The notes: a model not told the origin generated them from the sequence alone. Positions 34,699 through 44,667 are shown, counted from the stretch's first letter. The stretch: DNA of 64,000 nucleotides from Rikenellaceae bacterium (GCA_015060115.1 SUZB01000010.1:1-64000); one strand, 5' to 3'. Made by a program: numbers and translations.

Positions 34699-35628
34699 AT
34701 GGAGAAAGTAAAAGTATTGATTATTGGTAGCGGCCCCGCTGGTTACACCGCTGCAATCTACACATCACGCGCCAACCTCTCACCCGTGCTGTACGAGGGT
34801 ATCGAGCCCGGTGGTCAGCTCACCACAACTACCGAGATTGAGAACTTCCCCGGCTACCCCGAGGGTATCACCGGCACTGCTATGATGGAGGATTTGAAGA
34901 AGCAGGCACAGCGCTTTGGTGCAGATGTTCGTCGTGGTATCATCACCGACCTCGACCTGTCGCAGCGCCCCTTCAAGGTTAAGGTTGATCACGAGCACGA
35001 GATTGAGGCTGAGGCTATCATCGTATCTACTGGTGCATCGGCTAAGTACCTCGGTTTGGAGTCTGAGGCTAAGTTCCGTGGTATGGGCGTTAGCGCTTGC
35101 GCTACTTGCGACGGTTTCTTCTATCGCAAGAAGGATGTAGCCGTTGTTGGTGGTGGCGACACCGCTTGCGAGGAGGCTACCTACCTTGCATCTATCTGCC
35201 GCAAGGTATACCTTATCGTTCGTAAGAACTACTTGCGTGCTTCGAAGGCTATGCAGGAGCGTGTATTCAACACTCCCAACATCGAGGTTCTGTTTGAGCA
35301 CAACACCAAGGAGGTTTTGGGTGACGAGAACGGCGTAACTGGCGCACTTCTCTACCACAGCGAGACCAAGGAGGAGCGCACTATCGACATTATGGGCTTC
35401 TTCCTCGCTATCGGCCACAACCCCAACACCGAGTTCCTCAAGGGTCAGTTGGAACTTGACGAGCAGAAGTACATCAAGGTTGTTCCTGGCACATCTAAGA
35501 CATCTGTAGAGGGCGTATTCGCCGCTGGTGATGTTAAGGATCCCCACTATCGTCAGGCTATCACTGCCGCAGGTTCGGGCTGTATCGCAGCTCTCGACTG
35601 CGAGCGTTGGTTGCTCTCGCAGAACTAA
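34699..35628 (+). CDS. trxB: Thioredoxin reductase
   Basis: NADPH-dependent flavoenzyme that reduces thioredoxin. The 309-aa protein has the FAD motif IIGSGPAGYTAAIYTSRANL, the redox-active CATCDG, the NADPH-binding VVGGGDTACEEATYLASICRK, and the C-terminal FAD motif VEGVFAAGDVKDPHYRQAI. Length and order match low-molecular-weight TrxB. The codon usage appears strongly biased, as in highly expressed genes here such as thrS and pckA. Confidence 0.96.
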   Translation: MEKVKVLIIGSGPAGYTAAIYTSRANLSPVLYEGIEPGGQLTTTTEIENFPGYPEGITGTAMMEDLKKQAQRFGADVRRGIITDLDLSQRPFKVKVDHEHEIEAEAIIVSTGASAKYLGLESEAKFRGMGVSACATCDGFFYRKKDVAVVGGGDTACEEATYLASICRKVYLIVRKNYLRASKAMQERVFNTPNIEVLFEHNTKEVLGDENGVTGALLYHSETKEERTIDIMGFFLAIGHNPNTEFLKGQLELDEQKYIKVVPGTSKTSVEGVFAAGDVKDPHYRQAITAAGSGCIAALDCERWLLSQN

Positions 35629-35638
35629 TTCGTAGGGA

Positions 35639-36559
35639 ATGTCATTTAGCGTAACCATATTAGGAAACGCTTCTGCTAAACCTACACCCACCCATCACCC
35701 ATCGGCACAGGTCGTAAACCTCAACGAGCAATACTACCTTGTGGATGCAGGTGAGGGCGTACAACAGCAGCTCATAAGGCGCGGTATTAACCCACTGCGC
35801 CTTAGGGCTGTATTTCTGTCGCACCTACATGGCGACCACTGCTTCGGCATCTTTCCGCTAATCTCGACACTTGGGCTCTATGGCAAGCGCACACCTCTGG
35901 ATGTTTACGCTCCAGCCCCCTTTGGCGAGATTTTGGCGTGCCACCTACGCTACTTCGACAAGGATTTGCCCTACGAGGTGGTGTGGCACGAGGTAGATAC
36001 CACCAAGCACCAGATAATAATGGAGAACAGCACCTTAGAGGTGTGGTCAATACCTTTGCGCCACCGTGTTCCCACATCGGGTTATCACTTCAAAGAGAAG
36101 CAACCGGGGCTAAATGTCGAGAAGTACAAAATCGAGAAATATGCACTCTCGATAGCCGAGATTGTGGCGGCCAAGCGTGGCGAGGATATTGTGCGCGATG
36201 GCGAGGTAATCGCCAACAGCGACCTTACCTACACACCCTACAAGGCACGCTCCTACGCCTACCTCTCGGATACCAACTACTCGGCACGCGCTGCCGAGAG
36301 AGTACAGGGCGTAGACCTTCTCTACCACGAGGCAACCTATTCGGCAGAGCTTGGCTCTACGGCCAAGGAGCGCGGTCATTCGACCACAGCCGATGCAGCT
36401 AAGGTGGCCACTAAGGCAGAGGCTAAGCGACTAATTATCGGGCACTTCTCGTCACGATACAAGGAGCCAGAGAGGCTTCTGGAGGAGTGTCGCGCAATTT
36501 TTGAAAACAGCTATCTCGCCTCGGAAGGCGAGACATTCTACATTGAGGAAGTACGATGA
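35639..36559 (+). CDS. rnz: Ribonuclease Z
   Basis: RNase Z removes the 3' trailer of tRNA precursors without encoded CCA; the tRNA-Thr in this window lacks an encoded CCA. The 306-aa metallo-beta-lactamase fold has the metal motif FLSHLHGDHCFGIFP, plus RHRVPTSGYHFKEK, AYLSDTNYS, LYHEATY and a HST/HFSSRY C-terminus. It is 10 bp after trxB, and its last bases overlap the next gene by 4 bp, so the three may be co-transcribed. Confidence 0.94.
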   Translation: MSFSVTILGNASAKPTPTHHPSAQVVNLNEQYYLVDAGEGVQQQLIRRGINPLRLRAVFLSHLHGDHCFGIFPLISTLGLYGKRTPLDVYAPAPFGEILACHLRYFDKDLPYEVVWHEVDTTKHQIIMENSTLEVWSIPLRHRVPTSGYHFKEKQPGLNVEKYKIEKYALSIAEIVAAKRGEDIVRDGEVIANSDLTYTPYKARSYAYLSDTNYSARAAERVQGVDLLYHEATYSAELGSTAKERGHSTTADAAKVATKAEAKRLIIGHFSSRYKEPERLLEECRAIFENSYLASEGETFYIEEVR

Positions 36560-37296
36560 CCAAGGCCGAAATACAGTTTGTCCGCTCGCTTGCGGATAAG
36601 CGCACACGCGATGAGGAGCGATTGTTTATCGCCGAGGGCAAGAAGCTTATCGACGAGATTGAGCAATCGAAGCTCACCATTCGTCGTATCTACACCACAC
36701 GCCCCGACTTTACGGGCAGTAATGTCGAGATTGTGGACAAGAAGACGATGGAGCGTATCACGCAGCTAAAGTCAGCTTCGGACTCGTTGGCTATCGTCGA
36801 GCAACCTCGCCACAGGCTTGACAGCAAAGCACTTAAGGGCAAGCTTACTCTCGCCCTTGATGGCGTGCAGAACCCCGGCAACCTCGGCACAATCATCCGC
36901 CTTGCCGACTGGTTTGGCATCGAAAATATCATCTGTTCAACCGAGTGTGCCGACCTCTTCAACCCCAAGGTTGTGCAGGCCACGATGGGTGCTATCTTGC
37001 GTGTTAAGGTGCACTACACACACTCCCTCGCCTCAATTTTGCACGATGCCGAAGAGAGCGGATTGGCCATCTACGGCACGCTGCTCGATGGCGAGAATAT
37101 CTACTCCGAAGAGTTGCTCACAGAGGGCATTATCGTTATGGGCAACGAGGGTCGAGGCCTCAGCGATGAGTGCCGTAACGAGCTTACGCACAAACTCTTT
37201 ATCCCACCCTACCCTGCCGATGCTCCGACCTCCGAGTCGCTCAATGTGGCTATGGCTACGGGCATCATTCTTGCCGAGTTCCGCCGTCCAAGATAG
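36556..37296 (+). CDS. TrmH/SpoU-family RNA 2'-O-methyltransferase
   Basis: A 246-aa SPOUT methyltransferase. An N-terminal substrate-binding domain (VRSLADKRTRDEERLFIAEGKKLI) precedes the knotted catalytic domain with LALDGVQNPGNLGTIIRLAD (motif 1), VVQATMGAILRV (motif 2) and IIVMGNEGRGLSDE (motif 3). The target is probably an rRNA or tRNA ribose; the exact site cannot be inferred. Start overlaps the rnz stop (ATGA). Confidence 0.9.
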   Translation: MTKAEIQFVRSLADKRTRDEERLFIAEGKKLIDEIEQSKLTIRRIYTTRPDFTGSNVEIVDKKTMERITQLKSASDSLAIVEQPRHRLDSKALKGKLTLALDGVQNPGNLGTIIRLADWFGIENIICSTECADLFNPKVVQATMGAILRVKVHYTHSLASILHDAEESGLAIYGTLLDGENIYSEELLTEGIIVMGNEGRGLSDECRNELTHKLFIPPYPADAPTSESLNVAMATGIILAEFRRPR

Positions 37297-37345
37297 CAGA
37301 CCGAGCGGGAATATTCAAAGCATCGCACATTTTTCTCAATTTTTC

Positions 37346-37376
37346 TTGTTGCATTCCTATCTTTTTCGTATATTTG
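37346..37376 (+). promoter_or_regulatory. Promoter of pdxA
   Basis: TTG (37346-37348), 20 bp, TATATTTG (37369-37376), 20 bp before the ATG. Confidence 0.6.
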
Positions 37377-37395
37377 TACTTTAATAGTTAAAGTA

Positions 37396-38487
37396 ATGAG
37401 CAAACTAAAGATAGGAATTACCCAGGGCGACACCAACGGTGTTGGCTGGGAGATTATCCTCAAAATATTTTCAGACAATCGTCTTACCGAGCTCTTCACG
37501 CCTGTGGTCTATGGCCATAGCGCTGCTGCAGCATACTACCAGAAGCCCCTCAAGGCGTTGGAGTACGAGCCCGTGAAGTTCAATATTGTGGACTCAGCAG
37601 AGCGTGCTCAGGCAGGCAGAGTAAACCTTGTAGAGTGTGGCAAGGAGCTATCTATCACACCCGGCAAGCCCTCAAAGGTGGGTGGCGAGGCTGCGGCTAT
37701 CGCCCTTCGCAAGGCTATCGACGACCTTAAAGATGGTGCTATCGACGCCCTTGTAACAGCACCTATCGACAAGGAGATGATTCAGAGCGCCGAGTTCAAC
37801 TACACCGGCCACACCGAGTTTTTGGCCAAGGAGCTTGACGGCACACCGCTGATGATTATGACCTCGGAGCTCATGCGCGTAGGTCTTACAACAATACATA
37901 TCCCCGTGTCGCGCGTTGCGGAGGTACTCACAAAGGAGCTTATCGTGGAGCGCATCGGCCAGATGAATAGCTCTATGAAGCAGGACTTCGGCATCGTGCG
38001 CCCCAAGGTTGCAGTCTTGGCACTCAACCCCCACGCAGGCGATGGTGGTCTCTTGGGCAAAGAGGAGGAGGAGGTTATCAAGCCCGCCATTGTCGAGGCA
38101 TACGAGAGTGGCATCCTCGCCTTTGGCCCCTTTGCTGCCGACGGTTTCTTCGCTTCGGGAGCATTCAGACGCTACGATGCTATCTTGGCGATGTACCACG
38201 ACCAAGGCTTGGCTCCGTTCAAGACCCTTACGCCCAATGGCGTGAACTTCACCGCCTCGCTTTCGGCAGTTCGCACATCTCCCGATCATGGTGTGGCATA
38301 CGACATTGCAGGTCGCTGTATCGCCGACGAGAGCTCTATGCGCAACGCCATCTACGCGGCTATCGACATTGTTCGTCGTCGTGACGAGTGGGAGGAGTGG
38401 AACGAGAACCCCTTGGAGCACTTCGAGAGAGAGAAGGGTCGTGATATCTCGATTAAGGATTTGCCCGAAACGGAGCATAATGACTAA
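37396..38487 (+). CDS. pdxA: 4-hydroxythreonine-4-phosphate dehydrogenase
   Basis: PdxA acts in the DXP-dependent pyridoxal phosphate pathway. The 363-aa protein has GITQGDTNGVGWEIILKIF, the metal-site segments YTGHTEFLAKEL and ALNPHAGDGGLLGKEE, and MYHDQGLAPFKTL, plus FTASLSAVRTSPDHGVAYDIAG. These are the family signatures. Length is slightly above the usual 330 aa because of a charged C-terminal tail. A 7-bp-unit repeat lies between it and the next small gene. Confidence 0.95.
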   Translation: MSKLKIGITQGDTNGVGWEIILKIFSDNRLTELFTPVVYGHSAAAAYYQKPLKALEYEPVKFNIVDSAERAQAGRVNLVECGKELSITPGKPSKVGGEAAAIALRKAIDDLKDGAIDALVTAPIDKEMIQSAEFNYTGHTEFLAKELDGTPLMIMTSELMRVGLTTIHIPVSRVAEVLTKELIVERIGQMNSSMKQDFGIVRPKVAVLALNPHAGDGGLLGKEEEEVIKPAIVEAYESGILAFGPFAADGFFASGAFRRYDAILAMYHDQGLAPFKTLTPNGVNFTASLSAVRTSPDHGVAYDIAGRCIADESSMRNAIYAAIDIVRRRDEWEEWNENPLEHFEREKGRDISIKDLPETEHND

Positions 38488-38514
38488 TGAGTTGTTAGTT
38501 TTTAGTTGTTAGAT
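38487..38514. repeat. Short 'ttagtttttagttgttag' repeat
   Basis: A single short copy of the dispersed 7-bp-period repeat lies in the 28-bp gap between pdxA and the small membrane protein gene. It shows that the repeat also enters very tight gaps. Confidence 0.7.
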
Positions 38515-38515
38515 T

Positions 38516-38734
38516 ATGCGACAGGATATTAGACTTATTATCAGCATCGTTATCAGCGCTGTATTGTTGGGTTTGGTGGTTGTATATTGCATCAACGCTT
38601 GGATGCCCACCGAGCCTAACGCCTGGATTTTGTGGGGCGCTTCGGTGGCAGTTGGCATTTCGGCCATCTACCGCATCTCGAACCTCGCCAAGGCGCTGGG
38701 TATGCTCAAGAGCGACAACAAAGAGAAAGAGTAA
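38516..38734 (+). CDS. Small two-segment membrane protein
   Basis: A 72-aa protein with two hydrophobic segments (IISIVISAVLLGLVVVYCI and WILWGASVAVGISAIYRI) separated by MPTEPNA, and a charged C-terminus (SDNKEKE). I do not recognise a family. Start MRQDIR fits the spacing after pdxA. Coding nature is supported by the clear amphipathic layout and codon usage like its neighbours. Confidence 0.65.
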   Translation: MRQDIRLIISIVISAVLLGLVVVYCINAWMPTEPNAWILWGASVAVGISAIYRISNLAKALGMLKSDNKEKE

Positions 38735-38826
38735 AACACGGAGTGCAGCTGAGTAGTAATCCGTCTCGTTATTGTGGAGCTACGAAGGCACTCGAAACAT
38801 AAACAATTAAAAAACATTATTTAGTT

Positions 38827-40770
38827 ATGGTTAAAGTAACCTTCCCCGATGGCTCAGTAAGAGAGTTTGCCAAAGGGACTACTGCCTTTCAGGTAGCAGA
38901 GAGCATCAGCCCTCGTTTAGCTGCTGACTCACTGGCTGCTGAGGTAAATGGCGCAACCGTAGATATGATGCGCCCTATCGATTGTGATTGTACAATCAAA
39001 TTCTTTAAGTGGGACGACGCCGAGGGCAAGCACGCCTTCTGGCACACCTCATCACACCTCTTGGCTGAGGCGTTGGAGGCACTCTACCCCGGCATTAAGT
39101 TCGGTATCGGTCCCGCTATCGACAACGGTTTCTACTACGATGTGGACTCACCGGTGGCTATCACAGAGGCTGACCTTGCTACCATCGAGCAGAAGATGGT
39201 AGAGCTTTCGCGCAACAAGGAGCAGCTCGTGCGCACCGAGGTATCGAAGGCCGAGGCGTTGAAGACCTTCACCGAGAAGGGCGACCGGTACAAGGTTGAG
39301 CTTATCACCGACCTTGAGGACGGCACTATCTCGTTCTACACCAACGGCGCATTCACCGACCTCTGTCGTGGTCCTCACATCCCCAATACAGGCTATATCA
39401 AGGCTATCAAGCTCACCTCGGTTGCTGGTGCTTACTGGCGCGGTAACGAGAAGAACAAGATGCTCACCCGTATCTACGGCGTATCGTTCCCCAAGAAGTC
39501 GATGCTCGACGAGCACCTCGCACTGTTGGAGGAGGCTAAGAAGCGCGACCACCGTAAGCTCGGCAAGGACCTTGAGCTCTTCATGTTCTCACAGCGCGTA
39601 GGTCAGGGCTTGCCTATGTGGTTGCCCAAGGGTGCTGAGTTGCGCGACCGCTTGGAGCGTTTCCTCCGCCAGATTCAGAAGGAGTACGGCTACCAGCAGG
39701 TTATCACACCTCATATCGGTAACAAGGATTTGTATGTTACCTCAGGCCACTATGCTAAGTATGGCAAGGACTCATTCCAGCCTATCCACACACCTTTCGA
39801 GGGTGAGGAGTACCTGTTGAAGCCTATGAACTGCCCCCACCACTGCGAGATTTACCGCTCTAAGCCCCGCTCATACAAGGATCTCCCTGTACGCTTGGCT
39901 GAGTTCGGTACCGTATATCGCTACGAGCAGTCTGGTGAGTTGCACGGCCTAACCCGTGTTCGCTCGTTCACTCAGGACGATGCCCACCTCTTCGTGCGCC
40001 CCGACCAGCTCTTGGAGGAGTTCGAGAAGGTTATCGACATCGTATTGTATATCTTCCGCACCTTGAAGTTCGACAACTACAACGCACAGATTTCGTTGCG
40101 CGACCCCAACAACAAGGAGAAGTATATCGGCTCTGACGAGAACTGGGAGAAGGCAGAGGCAGCTATCATCAAGGCTTGCGAGGATAAGGGTCTTAAGACC
40201 ACTGTTGAGCTTGGCGAGGCAGCGTTCTATGGTCCTAAGCTCGACTTTATGGTTAAGGATGCCCTTGGCCGTAGCTGGCAGCTTGGCACAATTCAGGTAG
40301 ACTACAACCTTCCCGAGCGCTTCGACCTTACTTTCAAGGGCTCTGACGACAAGCTCCACCGCCCCATCATGATTCACCGTGCACCATTTGGCTCTATGGA
40401 GCGTTTCGTAGCCGTACTTTTGGAGCACACCGGCGGTAAGTTCCCCTTGTGGCTCACTCCCGATCAGGTGGTTGTATTGCCCATCTCGGAGAAGTTCAAC
40501 GACTATGCCGAGGAGGTAGCACGCGAGCTTAACGCTCAGGATGTGCGTACACAGATTGACGACCGCAACGAGAAGATTGGCCGTAAGATTCGTGATAACG
40601 AGCTTAAGCGTATCCCCTACCTGCTCATCGTAGGTGAGAAGGAGGCTCAGGAGCGCAAGGTGTCGGTACGAGCACAGGGCGAGGGCGACAAGGGTCAGAT
40701 GACCATCGAGGAGTTTGCCCAGTTTATGAAGCAGCTCGTAGCCAACGAGATTGAGGCTAACAAGGCATAA
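38827..40770 (+). CDS. thrS: Threonyl-tRNA synthetase
   Basis: Charges tRNA-Thr. The 647-aa class II enzyme has an N-terminal TGS domain ([24 protein letters not shown]), an editing domain with [17 protein letters not shown] and GPHIPNTG, a catalytic core with [11 protein letters not shown] and [17 protein letters not shown], and the anticodon-binding domain ([22 protein letters not shown]). Length matches the family. infC follows after 35 bp. The window also holds a tRNA-Thr(GGT) gene. Confidence 0.98.
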   Translation: MVKVTFPDGSVREFAKGTTAFQVAESISPRLAADSLAAEVNGATVDMMRPIDCDCTIKFFKWDDAEGKHAFWHTSSHLLAEALEALYPGIKFGIGPAIDNGFYYDVDSPVAITEADLATIEQKMVELSRNKEQLVRTEVSKAEALKTFTEKGDRYKVELITDLEDGTISFYTNGAFTDLCRGPHIPNTGYIKAIKLTSVAGAYWRGNEKNKMLTRIYGVSFPKKSMLDEHLALLEEAKKRDHRKLGKDLELFMFSQRVGQGLPMWLPKGAELRDRLERFLRQIQKEYGYQQVITPHIGNKDLYVTSGHYAKYGKDSFQPIHTPFEGEEYLLKPMNCPHHCEIYRSKPRSYKDLPVRLAEFGTVYRYEQSGELHGLTRVRSFTQDDAHLFVRPDQLLEEFEKVIDIVLYIFRTLKFDNYNAQISLRDPNNKEKYIGSDENWEKAEAAIIKACEDKGLKTTVELGEAAFYGPKLDFMVKDALGRSWQLGTIQVDYNLPERFDLTFKGSDDKLHRPIMIHRAPFGSMERFVAVLLEHTGGKFPLWLTPDQVVVLPISEKFNDYAEEVARELNAQDVRTQIDDRNEKIGRKIRDNELKRIPYLLIVGEKEAQERKVSVRAQGEGDKGQMTIEEFAQFMKQLVANEIEANKA

Positions 40771-40805
40771 TTCGATAACACAAGTATAACTAACAATTAA
40801 CTAAT

Positions 40806-41423
40806 TTGGCAGGACAATTTCCATTCCGCCCGCGTCCACAGCAGACGCCGGGGAATAACCAGCAGCAAAACAATCAGCAGAGAGATCCTCGCGGTCGTCG
40901 CCCGCAGCAGGAGAATCCCAATCGCATCAACGACGAGATTACAGCACCCACCGTGCGTGTTGTAGGCGAGAATGTTGAGCCCAACCTCGTGTTGCCCATC
41001 AAGGAGGCTATCCACCTCGCTGATGAGATGGAACTCGACCTTATTGAGATCTCTCCCAAGGCCGATCCTCCGGTATGCCGCATCGCCGACTACCAGAAGT
41101 TCCTCTACCAGCAGAAGAAGAAGGCCAAGGAGATCAAGGCAAAGCAGGTAAAGGTTGTTGTCAAGGAGATTCGTTTTGGTCCGCAGACCGACGACCACGA
41201 CTACAACTTCAAGCTTAAGCATGCCGAGAACTTCCTCAAGGAGGGTGCAAAGGTTAAGGCCTATGTATTCTTCCGTGGTCGTTCGATTGTCTTCAAGGAG
41301 CAGGGCGAGATTCTGCTGTTGCGCTTTGCCAACGACCTCGAGGAGTTGGCTCGTGTAGAGCTGATGCCTAAGCTCGACGGCAAGAAGATGAATATGATTC
41401 TTGCACCTAAGTCCAAGAAGTAA
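40806..41423 (+). CDS. infC: Translation initiation factor IF-3, with a TTG start
   Basis: IF-3 checks the start codon on the 30S subunit. The protein has a Gln/Asn/Arg-rich N-terminal extension, then [56 protein letters not shown] (linker) and the C-domain [26 protein letters not shown]. No ATG is near the N-terminus. The frame opens with TTG GCA GGA, and the next methionine lies inside the conserved domain. A non-AUG start allows IF-3 to repress its own synthesis in other bacteria. Unusually, rpmI and rplT do not follow; a terminator and repeats do. Confidence 0.95.
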   Translation: MAGQFPFRPRPQQTPGNNQQQNNQQRDPRGRRPQQENPNRINDEITAPTVRVVGENVEPNLVLPIKEAIHLADEMELDLIEISPKADPPVCRIADYQKFLYQQKKKAKEIKAKQVKVVVKEIRFGPQTDDHDYNFKLKHAENFLKEGAKVKAYVFFRGRSIVFKEQGEILLLRFANDLEELARVELMPKLDGKKMNMILAPKSKK

Positions 41424-41462
41424 TCTCTTGTGATAAGGAGTCATCGACGACTCTTTTAGTCA

Positions 41463-41497
41463 AAAGAGCGGATGGGAAAATTTCCCGTCCGCTCTTT
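41463..41497 (+). terminator. Terminator of the thrS-infC operon
   Basis: AAAGAGCGGATGGGAAA pairs with TTTCCCGTCCGCTCTTT. It is a member of the recurring hairpin family of this window. Confidence 0.8.
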
Positions 41498-41499
41498 GT

Positions 41500-41825
41500 A
41501 GTTGTTAGTTTTTAGTTGTTAGAGTTGCGCTCCGTTGGAGTGCCAGCTAACGCTGAGGGGTACATGTGGCACGAGTGGCACAAGGGGAGTTAGAGCGTGG
41601 GCGCTAACCTTAAGTTGGGTAAGACTATCAAGGTTCTTGCTAACCTTACCACCCCTTTTGCCCCTTGGGGCTTTAGCCCGCAGGCGAAACGCCTGCAATC
41701 TTTTTTAAGACCATTAGGACTTTAAGACCTTAGGACCATACGAGGTCGGGCATCATATTGTCCTACTTGTCCTATTGGTCTTACTTATCCGAAAAAAATC
41801 TAACAACTAATAACTAACAACTCTT
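41500..41825. repeat. Composite intergenic repeat
   Basis: It has 'gttgttagtttttagttg', a 'gcgctccgttggagtgc' partial palindrome, 'gtggcacgagtggcacaagg' 9-mers, the 'aagttgggtaagactatc' module, a 'caggcgaaacgcctgc' palindrome, 9-mers in phase (gaccattag, gactttaag, accttagga), and 'taacaactaataac'. No rpmI, rplT or other gene. Confidence 0.8.
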
Positions 41826-41876
41826 TTTTCCCTCCTCCATTTCCATATTTCTATTTTTATTTATAATTTTGTAGGT

Positions 41877-42848
41877 ATGACTATCGAGAATATTGTAAAT
41901 ATCCGAACTGAAGAGGAGTTCACAAGCGCTGCACTGGAGCTATTTCGCTATCAAGCAGAGCGTTGTGCGCCCTATCGTGAATATATAGCTCTGCTCGGTA
42001 TCGACCCTGCGGAGGTTAAGCGAGTGGAGGATATCCCCTTTTTGCCCATTGAGATATTCAAGAGCCACGATGTATATTGTGGCGAGGGTGAGCCCGAAAT
42101 AGTATTTACTTCGAGCAACACAGGTGGCACGGTGGCCTCACGACATATAATGCAGAGCCTTGCCACCTATCGACTGGCCTTTACGCACGCCTTCGAGGAG
42201 TTTTATGGCGCAACCGAAAAGTGGAGCATCTACGGCCTTCTACCCAACTACCTTGAGCGCGAAGGCTCATCGCTTGTCTATATGGTCGATGAGCTTATCC
42301 GCAAGGCTGGCTCAGGAGGCTTCTATCTCAATGACTACGAGCGTCTTATCGCCGATATTGAGGCCGATACCAAGCCAAAAATCCTACTTGGCGTAAGTTA
42401 TGCACTATGGGACTTGGCAGAGCAGTATGCGCCGAAGCTCAAAGATACCGTAGTGATGGAGACAGGCGGAATGAAGGGCAGACGCAAGGAGTTGGCGAAG
42501 AGCGAGTTGCACAAGATTTTATGCGATGGCTTTGGCGTTGAGAAGATTCATTCGGAGTATGGTATGGCAGAGCTTACATCGCAGGCCTACTCTGCGGGAG
42601 ATGGCATCTTCTGCACACCTCGCTGGATGCGTGTCCTGGTGCGCGATGTCAATGACCCCTTTGACCACTCGCCTGCAGGAGCGCGTGGTGGCATCGACAT
42701 CATCGACCTTGCAAACCTCTCGTCGTGCGCCTTTATACAGACACAGGATATTGGCAGAAAGTACGCCGACGGCAGCTTCTCGATTGAGGGGCGCATAGCA
42801 GGTAGCGACATTCGTGGTTGTAACCTGCTGGTGCATAACCTATTATAA
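41877..42848 (+). CDS. LuxE-like acyl-protein synthetase / acyl-activating enzyme
   Basis: A 323-aa protein related to the LuxE acyl-protein synthetase branch of adenylate-forming enzymes: N-terminal YIALLGIDPAEVKRVEDIPFLPIEIFKSHDVY, a Ser/Thr-rich nucleotide-binding loop (EIVFTSSNTGGTVASRH), VVMETGGMKGRRKEL, and HSEYGMAELTSQAYS near the C-terminus. LuxE activates a fatty acid with ATP and carries it on a Cys. The product here is unknown. It lies one base before the LicD-GT2 gene, so both probably modify a surface glycan or a lipid. A TAATTTTG element ends only 6 bp before the ATG, suggesting a leaderless or very short leader. Confidence 0.8.
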   Translation: MTIENIVNIRTEEEFTSAALELFRYQAERCAPYREYIALLGIDPAEVKRVEDIPFLPIEIFKSHDVYCGEGEPEIVFTSSNTGGTVASRHIMQSLATYRLAFTHAFEEFYGATEKWSIYGLLPNYLEREGSSLVYMVDELIRKAGSGGFYLNDYERLIADIEADTKPKILLGVSYALWDLAEQYAPKLKDTVVMETGGMKGRRKELAKSELHKILCDGFGVEKIHSEYGMAELTSQAYSAGDGIFCTPRWMRVLVRDVNDPFDHSPAGARGGIDIIDLANLSSCAFIQTQDIGRKYADGSFSIEGRIAGSDIRGCNLLVHNLL

Positions 42849-42849
42849 G

Positions 42850-44637
42850 ATGAAGTACAATAGCGACATATTGCGTGAGTTACACGCCGAGCTTCAAGAG
42901 ATTCTCGGTGAGGTGGTGCGTGTGTGCAATCTTGCGCAGATTCCCTACTTTATTCAGGGTGGCACGGCCATCGGTGCGCACTTCTTCTCGGGCATCGTGC
43001 CTTGGGACGATGATATCGACCTCGGTATGACACGCGAGAACTATGAGCGTTTCTTGCGTGAGGCACCCTCGTTGCTTGCCGAAGGCTATGTACTTCAGGA
43101 GTTTACGACAGAGCCCGATACCCCTTTCTACTTTGCCAAGGTGCGCAAGGTGGCAACTCGCTTTGTAGAGAGCGAGTGGGTGGGATTGGATATTGCTGAT
43201 GGCATATATATCGACATCTTCCCCTACGACCTTATCCCCGATGATAGGGCCAAGGAGCGAGCACAGCGCCGTAGGGTAAAATTCTGGATTAACTGCTTTA
43301 CGGCAAAGAGCGTATGGCTCTGGCGCTGGTTAGGCAAGGCAAATAATGGCGTGGTTATGCCCAAGAGCCTCTTATCGTGCGCCGCAATACGCCTTGTTAC
43401 GGCACTTATGACCAAGGAGCAGATATACCGCCGAATGAATAGCGAGCTGCAACGCTACAACCATAGTTCGGCATCGCGCTACAATATCGTGCGAATGCCC
43501 AAGGATATGATAGCTCGCACGGCAATCGAAAATCCTGAGCTACGCACCTTTGGCGACATGGAGGTGTGGGCACCGAGCGACTTGGAGCGCTACCTACGCA
43601 ACCACTACGGCGATATACAGAAGTGGTTGCCTGAGGATAAGCGCCTAAACCACGCACCCGAAATTCTGCATTTTGGTCGCCGCCTTACGACAACCGAATC
43701 CGAGGATATAAGCGTGGTGATACCTTTATATAATAAGGAGGCCGATATTGAGCGCACACTTCTCTCTGTCGTTCAGCAGAGCCTTGCACCGCACGAGATT
43801 ATTGTGGTCGATGATGGCTCGACCGATAAGTCGGCAACTATCGTGGAGCGCATAGCAGCGGAACACCCTGAGGCAAATATCCGCCTTATCCGCCAAGCAA
43901 ACGCTGGCGTGAGTGCTGCCCGCAATCGAGGTGTGGCGGAGGCAAAGACAGCATATATCGCTCTGCTCGATGGCGATGATGAATACCTTACAGGTTATAT
44001 CGCTGAGATATGCCGACTTATGGAGTATTACCCATCGGCAGATGGCTACTCTACGGCATTCGATATCGTGAACGATGGCAAGCGCACAGCAGCACCCTGC
44101 CCCACGACCGAGGGCGAGATAAACCCTGCCGAAGAGGCGCTTAAGGGTCGCTATCCTATTATCCCCTCTACCGCCACACTGCGCCGTGAGAGTATCATCC
44201 GGGCTGGAGGCTTCCCTGAAGGTATGCGCCTTGGCGAGGACCAGTGGCTGTGGGCTCGAATGATGCAGTGCAAGATGCGATTTGTCTTTTCGCCAATGTC
44301 GTTGGTGCGCTACTCACGCTCGGCGGCTAACCGCTCGGCTACGATTTATCGTAGCGAAAAGAGTGAGCACTCTATCGAAGAGCTACTCAACGGCAATAAC
44401 ACACAGATACTCAACGAGTATATCGCACGCATCGCTATTGGCAAGGCTATCACGCAGAGTGTTCGCGGAGGTAGCGATGATGCACTGAGGGCGATTGAGA
44501 AGTTCTCCTTCACGCGCCTTTCGTGCCGTCAGTTGCGCCGCTTAAAGGTGCTTAACGCCCTGCCCTCGGCACTCCGCCCTACGGTCGATGCTATCTATCG
44601 CGCTGCCGCTTGGACGCTGAAAAAGAGAGGGTTATAA
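42850..44637 (+). CDS. LicD-family phosphotransferase fused to a GT2 glycosyltransferase
   Basis: A 595-aa two-domain protein. Residues 1 to about 275 are LicD-like: AQIPYFIQGGTAIGAHFFSGIVPWDDDIDLGMTRENYERFL carries the G-G-T and D-D-D-x-D nucleotidyltransferase-type site, with DGIYIDIFPYDLIP further on. Residues about 290-500 are a GT2 domain (ISVVIPLYNKEADIERTLLSVVQQSLAPHEIIVVDDGSTDKS; ALLDGDDEYLTGYI). LicD proteins add phosphocholine or similar groups to glycans. The true start is MKYNSD, 1 nt after the LuxE-like stop. The fusion couples sugar transfer with decoration of the sugar. Confidence 0.88.
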   Translation: MKYNSDILRELHAELQEILGEVVRVCNLAQIPYFIQGGTAIGAHFFSGIVPWDDDIDLGMTRENYERFLREAPSLLAEGYVLQEFTTEPDTPFYFAKVRKVATRFVESEWVGLDIADGIYIDIFPYDLIPDDRAKERAQRRRVKFWINCFTAKSVWLWRWLGKANNGVVMPKSLLSCAAIRLVTALMTKEQIYRRMNSELQRYNHSSASRYNIVRMPKDMIARTAIENPELRTFGDMEVWAPSDLERYLRNHYGDIQKWLPEDKRLNHAPEILHFGRRLTTTESEDISVVIPLYNKEADIERTLLSVVQQSLAPHEIIVVDDGSTDKSATIVERIAAEHPEANIRLIRQANAGVSAARNRGVAEAKTAYIALLDGDDEYLTGYIAEICRLMEYYPSADGYSTAFDIVNDGKRTAAPCPTTEGEINPAEEALKGRYPIIPSTATLRRESIIRAGGFPEGMRLGEDQWLWARMMQCKMRFVFSPMSLVRYSRSAANRSATIYRSEKSEHSIEELLNGNNTQILNEYIARIAIGKAITQSVRGGSDDALRAIEKFSFTRLSCRQLRRLKVLNALPSALRPTVDAIYRAAAWTLKKRGL

Positions 44638-44667
44638 CATTTGAAAAAATTAAATTCAATAGCGAAT

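Noticed and set aside
38735-38826. T-box or other leader in front of thrS
   Set aside because: The gap is only 92 bp, lacks T-box core sequences, and T-boxes are not expected in Bacteroidetes.
41424-41876. Search for rpmI and rplT after infC
   Set aside because: No frame in this gap encodes L35- or L20-like sequence; it holds a terminator and composite repeats only.
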